Shown one piece after another: positions 40,111 through 51,893 of a stretch of 64,000 bases of DNA. The stretch is from Aquanectria penicillioides (lineage: Eukaryota > Ascomycota > Sordariomycetes > Hypocreales > Nectriaceae). The notes under the pieces are model-generated. The model did no database searches and had not been told where the DNA came from. It saw nothing but the letters and a program-made list of their open reading frames with translations. The position numbers were made by a program, and so were the translations under genes. Each line of letters begins with the position of its first letter. The first letter of the stretch is position 1. Location of the stretch: assembly GCA_003415625.1 (NCBI GenBank), contig PYIU01000011.1, forward strand, positions 1,191,001 through 1,255,000, read 5' to 3'.

Positions 40111-40759
40111 GCAGAGGGGTACCTACTATGTTGTTGATATCTTCAAGGCATTCTCATCAGACGGTAGCATGGGCCTCGCAAAAATGCAGATTATATATTT
40201 CATGAATTTGCGTTGAAATGGTTTGGAGGTAAATCACTACCTTGAAACATCCTGTAATTGAAGCCATGGCCTTGTCATACCTTTGTCAACGGATGATTCT
40301 CAAATATCCAAGTGCTCAGGCACATTTTCGACGTGATAGATTATTTGCCCCTGAGCAGTTCTCAACCACTGGTGATGCGTGAAACAGTTTCTGACACAGA
40401 ATGCACTAGTCATACTGAGCGTAATGAACTGAGACTTTTGCCAATGCAAGTGAATGAATGCCTTCGTATGATTGGCTGCATCCATCTGCATTGGTCATCT
40501 TTCATCACCACGAATCTCGCCGTTTAAATTATATAGTCATGTTTGGAATCGGATTTTTGGACAAAGCGAAACCGAGTCCGAAACCGAGACCAGCAGCAGG
40601 AGCACAAATTACTCCCACCGCAGTGTTTGGAAAGACATAAAGAACAAATCAGCTGCACACTTATGACAATATCACCTACATAGTCAGGCCAATACAGACT
40701 CCGTGTGTCATTATTACCTACCGACCTATCACGGCACATCCAAACCCTCTTTCGTCAAG
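40111..40759. other. Intergenic, no gene seen
   Basis: About 650 bp between two co-directional genes; holds the 3' end of the MDR gene and the promoter of the NmrA-like gene. A purine-rich CCGAGTCCGAAACCGAGACC stretch lies near 40571-40590. Confidence 0.55.
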
Positions 40760-41890
40760 ATGAATGTTGCAATTGTTGGCGCCACGGGACAGACTGGGGC
40801 TTCAATCGTCAATGGGCTTTTGGAGGCGGGAACATTTGTATGTGGTGTGAGCTTTTTCATTAGAGGCTTTGATCTTACAGATGAGTATCTAGTCTATCAC
40901 TGCAATAGTTCGACCTGCCTCAGTTGATGGCCCGGAGGTTCTTAAGCTCCAAAATCAGGGCATCCATATTGAGTTGGTTGATCTAACCGGCCCAGAAGCC
41001 AAACTTACTAAAGTTTTGCATGGAATTCAAATACTGATTGCTTGCATTGATGCAAGTGCCTTCGACTTGCAGATACCCCTCGCAAATGCCGCTAAATTAG
41101 CTGGAGTTGAGCGGTTTGTCCCATGCTCATTTGCCACGGTGTCGCCCCCACAAGGAGTGATGCAATTGAGAGACATGGTGAGGCATGGCTGGTCCCCTAC
41201 GATATCATGAATACCCAGAGACTAATATGAGGGATGAAATTAGAAGGAAACAGTAATTAACCATGTCAAGTCAATGTACATCCCATATACTATCGTTGAC
41301 GTGGGATGGTGGTATCAACTTTCTATACCTAAAGTGCCATCAGGTCGCACCGATCATGCATCGGTAACAGCCTCAACGCCAATTCCTGGAGACGGAACTG
41401 TACTTTCAGCCCTTACAGATCTTAGAGATGTTGGTCGATACGTTTCTCGCATCATTATTGACCCGCGAACCCTAAATAAAATGGTCTTTGTTTACAATGA
41501 ATTGCTGTCTGCAAACCAAACGCATGAAATACTGGAAACACTCACTAAGGAGAAGACTCAGAGATCCAATGTTACTCTCACTTTGGATGTAAATGAATTA
41601 TGTCGCTCACTAGCTGTAATGGCTGTTAGATCTCGGCTGATGCCATCAAATCGGCCGTCGAAGAATCACGGAGATCTGATAACCCATATGCGAAATATCG
41701 GCTATGGAATTTAGAATACCTTTACTCTTGGGGTATACGTGGAGACAACACCCCCGAGCATGCAGAACACCTGGGGTACTTGAATGGAAAACACCTATAC
41801 CCGGACATGACTTATACAACATTTGAACACTTTTTGCAGGACGTCTTGGATGGAAACTGCCCCGTTCCATATTCGAGAAAAAGACAATGA
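40760..41890 (+). CDS. NmrA-like / isoflavone-reductase-type NAD(P)-binding protein
   Basis: Four exons, 40760-40844, 40909-41177, 41244-41570 and 41630-41890, 313 residues. The N-terminal GATGQTG (residues 7-13) is the glycine-rich loop of the atypical short-chain reductases (NmrA/PCBER group); VRPASVDGPE follows across intron 1, then VERFVPCSFA, IPYTIVDVGWWY and the C-terminal YLYSWGIRGDNTPEHAEHL. Such proteins reduce small aromatic or lipid substrates, or sense NADP. Intron 3 is uncertain: the donor at 41571 (GTTACT) gives the best family alignment, while GTAAAT at 41589 would add six residues with a 41-nt intron. Intact otherwise. Confidence 0.82.
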
Positions 41891-42389
41891 CAATGAGCAA
41901 GAAAATTATTGGAGTTAAAGATATTGATCTCTGAGTCTTCATAGATATCGTATGAGAACTAAGAATGCGAATTGAAACTATAGCACGTGAATATTTTGAT
42001 GCAAGCACACTTGAGAAGGTACGATTCACACCCACAAAGATGCATCAATAATAGTCGTAATATTCTGACTGAAATCGAGACCATAAATAATACCTGTCTG
42101 CGATTTTAGTACCAAATTGTCAGATGGGAAAACCAGAAACTGACTAGGGCCTCTGAGATCTAAGACTGATTGATAAAAGTAATCGTTATCGGGGATAAGT
42201 GGATCAGGACAGAAAAACGAAGAAAACAGAAGGATCGAGGTATATTGTATACTATCTGAGGATAACTAATGATATCTCTAGCAAAAAATACTGTGGTTCA
42301 TCTTGCTGCTTAATACTATAGCGACATTCTCGATCATCAATCGAAAGCATAATCTAGATTCCGGATTGTGGAAATGGGTCAATGAGGAC
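41891..42389. other. Intergenic, no gene seen
   Basis: 500 bp between the NmrA-like gene and the convergent glutathione-transferase fragment; no coding signature on either strand. Confidence 0.55.
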
Positions 42390-42824
42390 TTAGGATCCAG
42401 CGAGTACAATCAATGGTCCGCTATCATCGAAGACCACTTTTCGTTTGCTATCGGTGTATGCTCGTGCACAAGATCCTATATATGGCCCTGTGATCTTATA
42501 GAAAGCGCCTCGTAGTGCTCCATTATCGTCTTGATCCCAATATAAGCGACGGAACCATAGATAGATGCGTGGGTAGTCATGTCGGATCAACTTTGAATGA
42601 CACAGGAATACCGAACGATATGCGACATTAAACCGTGCGATTGTTGTGTGCAGACGTACATCAGCCTCAGTGATGTTGTTACCCAGGAGGTATTTCTTGC
42701 CACGACCCAGAATAGCCTCGACTCTATCAAGTGAGGTGAAAAATGGCTTGATATTTTGGTCATAAGCTTCCTGCAACCTGGAAAAGCCAACCTTGTACAT
42801 ACCATTATTAATAGTGTCAGATAC
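42390..42824 (-). pseudogene. C-terminal part of an omega/ECM4-type glutathione transferase
   Basis: The minus strand is open from 42824 to the stop at 42390 and encodes about 144 residues. TINNGMYKVGFSRLQEAYDQ, SLDRVEAILGRGKKYLLG, ITEADVRLHTTIARFNVAYR and RHDYPRIYLWFRRLYWD match the all-helical C-terminal domain of fungal omega-class/ECM4-like glutathione transferases (normally about 320 residues). The N-terminal thioredoxin fold with the catalytic cysteine is missing: a TGA precedes the fragment and the DNA beyond about 42830 is non-coding up to Copia C2. It is a truncated gene, unless an upstream exon has been moved away by the insertions. Confidence 0.75.
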
Positions 42825-43030
42825 TCAAGTATTGGTATCCTCTATTTTCTTTTGGTGATATTAAGGATATAAGCCACCTCCTAACTAGTTCGATTCTCTA
42901 TAATGTTTAGGCACAAAATCATTAAATTCAATAGTCGAAATCTAAATAATTTCAAATAACTCATTATTAAAAAGAGAATTGATATTGGCCGCAACAGCTA
43001 TTAATATTTACTGCAATAGCCCCACTTTTT

Positions 43031-43035
43031 GTTAT
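43031..43035. repeat. Target-site duplication of C2 (GTTAT), left
   Basis: GTTAT precedes the 5' LTR and recurs at 48565-48569 after the 3' LTR. Confidence 0.9.
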
Positions 43036-43263
43036 TGTTGGATTGGAGGCATGTTGGAACACCAGTGCTCCAGGGAGTCACATAAGAAATAGGGGGTTGT
43101 TAGGACCGACTTAAAGAAGGCTCGCCAAGCCTTTAGCCGGCTAGCCTATATTAGGAATAAAAGGAAAGATAGACCCCCCTAATCTAAAAGGGGGGAGCTA
43201 GATTGAATACATATAATATATATATAATTAAGGTTATTAAGTAGTTATATAAGCTATTTAATA
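43036..43263 (+). repeat. 5' LTR of C2
   Basis: 228 bp starting TGTTGGATTGGAGGCATG. The gene-facing first ~170 bases are hardly mutated (GTTAGGACCGAC, GCTCGCCAAGCC) compared with the 3' LTR. Confidence 0.92.
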
Positions 43264-46200
43264 ATTAATAGTTAAATATATACTATATACCCTTACTATT
43301 TATATGCCTTTTTTACTTAAATTGCTAATTAATTATTAATCTTTTAGTAATAATAATTTTAGCTATTTTTATTAAATTAATTATTAATAATAATTAAATC
43401 TTTTAGTATTTAACTTTAAAAATAAAGGCTATTATTTAAGACCTTTAGCTTTATATTAACCTTAAAATAGCTAAAAAGCCTTTTTTTATTATTAAGGAGC
43501 TAATTCTTTTAAACCTTAAGTCTTTTAGCTAAAGGAAGAGTATATTATTAGCTATAAATGCCTTTATATTAATTATAGTATTAAGTATTTTTATAATTAA
43601 TTATAAATTAAAGACCTTTTATTTAATAAATAATAAAAAGTTTTTAATTAAAGTAATTAAAGTTATTAACTTTATAAATATAAGCTTAATAGTATTTAAT
43701 ATATTATAAATTAATTATAAATATTAATTAAAAAGATATATAGCTTTTTAAAAGAAAATAATAATTATTTAAAATTAAATTTAATAAATTATTTTACTTT
43801 TTTTATAATGCTATTATTATTTAGCTAAAAAGCTATTAACTAAATAAATAAAGCTTTATATAACTATTTTACTTAAGTAAAAAATAAATATATATATAAA
43901 GCTTATTAAACTTTTTATAAATTGCTAATAAAACTCTATTAATTTTAAATTATAATCTATAAAAGTATAGATAATTAACTTATTCTTTAAAAAAAGGCAA
44001 TTTAAAAAGCTTAAGTAATAAAGCTTTAAAAAGCAATAAAAATAAGCTAATAGTTTAAGGATTTAATTATAATATTTAAAAGTATACCTTTTAAGTTTTA
44101 AATTAATATATATAATACTATAAAATTAAATAAAGCTATTATAAATACTTTATTAATTATAAAGGTATTAAAGGCTATTTAATAAGTATTTACTAATAGT
44201 TTAATAGTTTTAATTTAAAAAAAGGTTATATTAAAAGCATTTTATTATTATTATAAAAAAAGCAAAAAAGCTAATAAACCTTTAATAAAGCCTTAAGGAA
44301 AAAGAGTATAACTATTAAGCGCTATTAATAGTATAGATATATAGTACTTTATTTATTTTAGTAATTATTACCCTTTAGCTAAATGCTACTATACCTTTTT
44401 AAAGATATAACCTTAAGGATAGTAGCTTAATTAAGTAATAAAGGCTTTAATTAAAAAATATATTAAAAGAAATAGTAATAAAGTTATAAACTAAATAAAA
44501 AAGCTTATATTAAGCAATTTATAATAATATTAAATATTAAGCTTTTATTAAAAAAAAGTAATAGTAAATGCCTATTTAATAATTATTAAGTTATATCTAT
44601 TATAAAAGAGCTATTTTTTAAACTTAAGGGCATTAATATATATCTTTAAAGATACTATATAAATATATAATTTAAAGGCAGCTTTAATAAAAGACTTTTT
44701 ATAATTAAAAATAAAAATAATTTTAATTAATAATTATAAAAATGCTATAATAACTTTATAATTTATTAATAGTCTATTAATAACCCTTTAATTATTTAAT
44801 ATTACCCTTTATAAAGCCTTAATATTAAACTTAATATCCTTTTTATAGCTAAAAAAATAGAAATTTTAGTAAAATATAAAATCTAATAGTAATTACCTAT
44901 ATAAAGTTAATAGTAGCTATTTTAATAAGATTAAAGAGATCTATAGGCAATAGGTTTTAAAATATATATACTTTAATAAAAAAGAGTTATTAGCCCTTTA
45001 AGTGCTATTTATTAATTGCTTATTAGCTTAATACTATATTTAAAAATATATATTATAGACTTAATAAAGGCCCTTTAAAGGGAATTTATATATATAGTAT
45101 TAATAATTTAATTATTTAAGCTTAAATATTCTTAAATACCTTTTAAATGCTACTTAAGATATTAGGCTAAAGCTAAATAACCCTTAAGGCCCTTAAAGAA
45201 TTATAATAATTAACTATAATGCCTATAAAATAATAAAGGCTTATTAAATAGTTTACTAAACCCTTTAAAAAGCTATTATAAGGGTAAAGCTAAAAAAGTA
45301 AATTGCCTTTAATTTTTACTTAATAGAATTAGGCTATAAAGACTATATATTAATATAGATTATAGTAAATTAAGCCTTTAATTATATATAGGATTACTAT
45401 ATTATAGATTAATTAATGCCTATAATTTAAATTACCTTTATAAGCTTTATTAAAATAATAGAAATGCAATATAAAGCAACAGTAAAGGTCTTTAAATGCA
45501 ATAATAAGCTTTTAATAATTTATTATTAAATAGCTATTAAAATAAAGGCAATAGGGATTTAATATAAGCCCTTTATATTAAATACTTAAGCCTAAAATAA
45601 AGGCATTAAATGCATTATAGTAATTATTATTAAAAAGAGCTATATAATATAAATAGCAATTAAGCTTTTAATATACTTTTAGCTAAAAACTATTAAAGCA
45701 GCTATTTATTTTTATAATTATTTATTAAATACTTACTAAAGCTAAAAGTCTTTTTATAAAGTATTTTATTTATAATACTATACTAATAGTATAGTAAAAC
45801 TTAATTTATTTTATTTATAATTATATAGCTATAAAGCCTTTATATTAATAGTAAATATATAGCTCTATTAAAACTATTTTTAAAGGCAGGCTCTATAAGC
45901 TTAAATTAAATTTCTTATAAAATATATATTAAGTAATTTCTTTTAAATTTAAAACCTACTATTAAAAGAAGTAATAACCTTAAAAAATATAACCTTTAAT
46001 AAATACTAATTATTTAATAGGCATTTAAAAAGCCTTTAGAATAATTTACTAAAAGAAAACTTAAAAGCAATATAGAAATGCATTTAAAAGCTACTTATAG
46101 CAATAAAAAAACCTTTACTATAATTATTATAGCTTTTAAATAAAGAATTAAATAAAATCTTATTTAATTTTAATAGTCTAAAGTAGATAAAGGCTAATAA

Positions 46201-48336
46201 AAAAAAAGCAAATATTTATTAAGTCTTTATTAAGCAGTCTATTTATATTACCTTTAAATTTAAGGTTATATTTATACCTTTATAATTACCTTTATTAGCC
46301 TTTTTCTATACTTTAGCTATTTGCCTAAATATAAAAAGATAAAGGCAATAGAATAGTAATAATACTAAAGGAATAAAGCTATTAAATAGATATTAAATTA
46401 TTTTTAAAAGGGTAATACCTAAAATATTATTTAAAGCTAGATTTTTAGTAGGTAGCCTATAAGGGCAAAAGTATTATAAATACTTCTATTAAACTAAAGG
46501 AAATAGCTTAATTAGCCTTTTATTAAAGCTAATAAAAAAAAGCTTAACTTACCCTTTTAATTATATATATAGTAAAGTTATTTTTACTTATAAAGGGAAA
46601 AAACCTCTTATAAAAAGGCTATTTACTAAAATGCTCTAGCATTTATTAAAGTGGCTTTTTAGCTCTTGTACTTAAATAAATAAATACCTATATAAAGATT
46701 AATTAATTATAGCTAAAACCTTCTACCTTTAAAGCTATAAAAAAGCAAGCTTATAAATTAAAATAGCTAAAGTAATAGCAAATAATTGCTAAATGCTTAA
46801 TTGCTATTAAATATATATATATAAGCTTAATAAATATAGCTACTTTATTAAGATTAAAGTATAATTAGTAATTTATAGCAATTAATAGCTAAAAGATAAA
46901 TAAGATATTTATATAATTACTTTAGCTAAAATATTATTTTAAACCCTTATAGCTTTAGCTAATTGCTTTAACTATAAAATATTATAATATAATATAGTTA
47001 ATGCCTTTATATATATAGACCTTAATAAAAATATTTATATAGAAATGCCAATTAAATATTAAAAATCTAGCATTATTTTTAAGCTTTAAAAGGCTTTATA
47101 TAGCCTTAAATAGTTATCTTTTTTATAGCAGTAATATTTTAAAAAGGGCTTATATTTATTAGGCTTTTATTAAATACTTAATAAAGACTATTACTAGCTA
47201 TATAAAGAAATTCTTTTTTATTTATATAAATAATTGCATTCTTTACTATTTAAAGACCTTAAAAAATAAGGTAATTAAGCTAATTAAATCCCTTTAAAAA
47301 CTCTATTATATTAAAAAAGGCAAGCCCCTTTATTAATTCTTAAGTATTAAAGTTATTTATAATAAAGCAATTTAATAGCTTTAGCTTTTTTAATCTATTT
47401 ATATTAATAAAGTCTATTAATTACTTATTAATTTCTTATTAAACTTTAGGCATAAAACTTTAATAGCACTTAAAGAGCTCTTTTTATTTAATAGCAATAT
47501 AACTTTATAATTAATTAATTTATATTAATAAAAGATTGGCACTATTATATATACTATAGTTATAATTTAGCTAAATATTGCCTTTATAGTAAATAGGCTA
47601 ATATAATTTAATTAAAATTTAGGCCTTAAATATTATAAGGTTATAGATTAAATCCTTTAGTATTTTATATAAATATAGAAATTTTCCTTATAATATAAAG
47701 CTAAGCCTAATAGTAAAAATAATAGCCTTTTAATAGCTTTTAATATTAGTTTTATTAATAACTTACTAAACTATTAAAGTTTATAGGCATTTATTATAAG
47801 CCTTTTTAATAATATAACCTTTTAAAAAGCTAATAAATAAAATATAGTAATAATATTAATAATAAAGGCTAAATTATTAGCCTTATTATAAATAGCTAAA
47901 AAAGCTTTATTTATAAGCTATTTTATTTTATTTTTATATATTAATCTATATTTATTAATTGCTTATTAAAGAATTACCCTTTTTTTTTAAATAACTATTT
48001 AATATAATAATAAATAAACTATTTACTTAATTAAAAAAAAGCTTATTTAGCTATATATAAAGCTTTAATATATTAATATATATAACTATTAACTTTATTA
48101 AAAAGTTATAAAGAGTTAAATTAATATTATCTATACTCTATTAGCTTAATTATTAGCTAATAGTTTTATTAAAAGCCTTTTATAAAAGCCCTTTAAGTTA
48201 TTTATTTAATAGCTAAAGCTTATTAACCTTTTAGTAAGATTAGCCTAAAACTAAAAGTAAGAATTAAAAGAAGAAAATAAAGCCTTAATAATCCTAAAGG
48301 TTAGCCTAAAGGCTATACCTTTAAGCTAAAGGGGTA

Positions 48337-48564
48337 TATTAAATTAAAGGCATATTAAAATACTAGTGCTTTAAGGAGTTATATAAGAAATAAAGGGTTA
48401 TTAAGACTAACTTAAAGAAGGCTTGCTAAGCCTTTAGCTAGCTAGCCTATATTAGGAATAAAAGGAAAGATAGACCCCTTTAATCTAAAAGGGGGGAGCT
48501 AGATTAAATATATATAATATATATATAGTTAATATTATTAAGTGGTTATATAAGCTATTTAATA
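48337..48564 (+). repeat. 3' LTR of C2
   Basis: 228 bp starting TATTAAATTAAAGGCATA, the RIP-converted version of the 5' LTR start; embedded in AT-rich DNA on both sides. Confidence 0.92.
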
Positions 48565-48569
48565 GTTAT

Positions 48570-48884
48570 ATATAAGCTAAAATATTATTATTTTAAGCTA
48601 AACCCTACCTAAAATTACAACTTTATAACTTAACTTTCTCTTTTTATTTATATATATTATTTATATTTATTTTCTTTTATTAATATTATTATAAATAATT
48701 TAAATATTAATTTAAATAATTTTTTTAAATCTTTTAATTTAAATAATTACTTAAATTAAATTTTATTTATTTTAAATTTAAATAATATTTTATTTATATT
48801 AAATAATATATTTATTATTTTAAATTTATTAATATTATTAAAATTTATATTATTTAAGGAATTATTTTTCTTTTTTTAAGCCTT
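48570..48884. other. AT-rich flank between C2 and LINE L5
   Basis: Very AT-rich (ATTTAAAT-type runs), not matching the other repeats in the window; no gene seen. Confidence 0.5.
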
Positions 48885-49425
48885 TTATTTATTTATTTAT
48901 TAATACTCTATAGACCTATAAAGTAAATAGTGCTTCTATACTATATAAATAAAGAAAAAAACTATATTAATAAAATAAAAACCTTTATTTAATATAATAT
49001 TAAACTTAATATAGGTCCCCTATAAAGAAGAATTAAATTAAAAGTTAATTTAATGCTATTACTAAAATATTTTATTTATTTAATTATAGAGTTAATAAAT
49101 AAAGTAAAAGTAAGGCCTATAATAGGCCTAAATTGCCTATACTATAGGCCTATTATAAAGAGTAAGGCACTATTTTTATGCTATTAGCTAATAGCTAGCT
49201 AGCTATTAGCTATTTAAGTGCTATTATTATTATTTTTTAATCTTTATAAATATATTTAATTTCTTTTTTTTTCTTTTTTTTATATACCTTTATAAAAGCT
49301 TTTTATTGCCTTTAAGTATATACTTTATTAATATATTATTTATATAAAATACTTAACTTATATAAGTGCTAATTACTATTTTTATTACTATTTTATATTA
49401 ATTATATATAGCTAAAAACAATAAC

Positions 49426-49574
<149 letters not shown>

Positions 49575-51802
49575 GTAGTATATATTTAATATAGCTATAA
49601 ATAGCATTTTTATTAATATTAATAAATATTAAAAGATTAAACTAGCTATATTAAGATAAAAAGTGCTATATTAACCCTAAAGGCAGTATAAAATCTACTT
49701 TATTTTATATATATTATATAAATAGTAAGAAATAAAAAGAATAATCTATACTAAAATTAAGCTAATATATAGTTTCTATCCCTTATAGCTATAAAAAACT
49801 AACTATTAATAAATATTAAGGCTAGCAGCTATATAGCTTATGCCTATATATATAAGCTATATAAGCTACTATTATATTTAATAAAGGCTAATGCCTATAT
49901 ATTAATAGTAGCTTTATAAAAAGAGATAGCTATAGTAAGTATAGCTTAGTTTAATTTTACTATAAGTATAATACTAATATAGATTATAAAAGGAAAAGCT
50001 TTAGCAATTAAAGGCTAAAGCTACTTAAGCTAAAAGGAAAGCAATTTAAATGCACTTTTAAGCTATATCTATAGCTTTAACTATAGGTCTTAATACTAAT
50101 TAGCTCTATAAGCTAATTAATAGAGTTAATTATATAGCTATAGCTCTTAAAAGCTTAATAGCTATATTGCTTTCTTTAGTTAAGGGGGCTAAAGCTATTT
50201 AAGGATAGGCAATGCCTAAAAGTAATAGTAATAATAAATAGTATTAATTTTAATATAGATTTATATTAATTAATATTAATAGTAAAGACTAAAGTTTAAT
50301 ATAACTCTTTAAGTAATAGCTTAAGCTTAAATAAAGCTAAAGGGAAATTAAAGTAAAAAAGGCTTAAAAATAAAAAAAAAAAAAAAAAATATAAATAAAA
50401 AATAAAAATAATAAAAAGAATAAAATAAATCTTATATTTTTTAAAAAGAATATAAACTTAAAGTAAATAGTATTATTAAAATAAATAAATATAAATTAAA
50501 TATAGTAATAAACTAAAGTAAAGTTTAAATAAAGCTAAAGTAAAGACTTAACTATTAAAGGGAATAGGCTTTAATATATTATTTATATAATAAGCTAGTT
50601 TTTTTTTCTTTTTAAAAAGGGTTTTTTTAGGTATATTAACTTCCCTTTTAATAAAGGGGTTAAAGTGCTTAAATAAAAGAGTTACTAAAAGATAAAGGCA
50701 ATATAAAAATAAATATATTTTAAATTAAATATAGCTTAATAGCTAGCTTATAGTATAGTATAATATATAAATAAACTAACTATTTAATAAAGTAGTATAT
50801 AATTTAGGCTTTAAATAAATATTACTTAAGCTTAAAGAGATTATAGAATAAATTAAATAGAGTTTCCCTTTAGCTTAAATAAAGTAGGCAGTATAATATA
50901 ATATAATTAATTATTTTAATAGTATTTTTATATTAGCACTAAAGTATACTTACTTTAAAGATCTTTTTTTAAAAAAGGAAATTTTAAAGTTTAATATATT
51001 TTATTTATATGTAAATAAATAAAAAGCTTTTATACTTTTTAAGTTCTTTATATAAATAAATAGTTTTCTTTTTTATATAAAATAAAAAGATTTTAGGTAC
51101 CTTTATTTTATTATTAATATACTATTTATAAGACTTATATTTAATTTATTTCTATTAATGCTTTTAATTAATTAATACTTAATTTTTAATTAACTTTTAG
51201 TTTTCTTTATATTCTTTATTAAAAAGCTAATTAATAAACTACTTTTTATATTTTTATATTAATTTATTTATTTATTTATTAATACTCTATAGACCTATAA
51301 AGTAAATAGTGCTTTTATACTATATAAATAAAGGAAAAAACTATACTAATAGAGTAAAACCTTTATTTAATATAATATTAGGCCTATTATAAGTTCTCTA
51401 TAAAAAGGTATTAAATTAAAAGTTAATTTAATACTATTATTAAAATATTCTATTTACCTAATTATAGGGTTAATAAATAAAATAAAAGTAAGGCCTATAA
51501 TAGGCCTAAATTATCTATACTATAGGCCTATTATAAAAAGTAAAGCATTAATTTAATACTAGCTAATAGCCAGCTAGCTACTAGCTATTTAAGTGCTATT
51601 ATTATTATTTTTTAATCTTTATAAATATACTTAATTCCTTTTTCTTTCTTTTTTCTTTATATACCTTTATAAAAGCTTTTTATTGCCTTTAAATATACAC
51701 TTTATTAATATATTATTTATATAAAATACTTAATTTATATAAGTATTACTTACTATTTCTATTACTATTTTATACTAATTATATATAGCTAAAAATAATA
51801 AC

Positions 51803-51805
<3 letters not shown>

Positions 51806-51865
<60 letters not shown>

Positions 51866-51893
51866 TATAACTATAACTATAACTATAATAGTT
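51806..51893. repeat. (TAA)n and (CTATAA)n microsatellite in LINE L5, second unit
   Basis: TAA triplets followed by several CTATAA hexamers; the counterpart of the tract at 49427 in the duplicated unit. Confidence 0.85.

Larger units (their letters stand above)
43036..48564 (+). mobile_element. Copia-type LTR retrotransposon C2
   Basis: The LTRs at 43036-43263 and 48337-48564 are both 228 bp and align at a constant offset of 5301, differing by G/A and C/T. GTTAT flanks both ends. A purine tract (AAAGGGGTA) lies just before the 3' LTR. Inside, plus-strand translation near 46990-47115 gives VNAFIYIDL, YIEM and KALYSLK separated by RIP-type stops, the Copia reverse-transcriptase pattern (NAFxxxDLxxxxYMxxPxG..KALYGLKQ), and FIYINNCILY near 47217-47245 is the YVDD box after RIP. 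Size (5.5 kb) fits Ty1/Copia. No open frame survives. Confidence 0.93.

Noticed and set aside
31571..42824. Secondary-metabolite cluster with backbone synthase
   Set aside because: No ketosynthase, adenylation, terpene cyclase or prenyltransferase signature on either strand of the islands.
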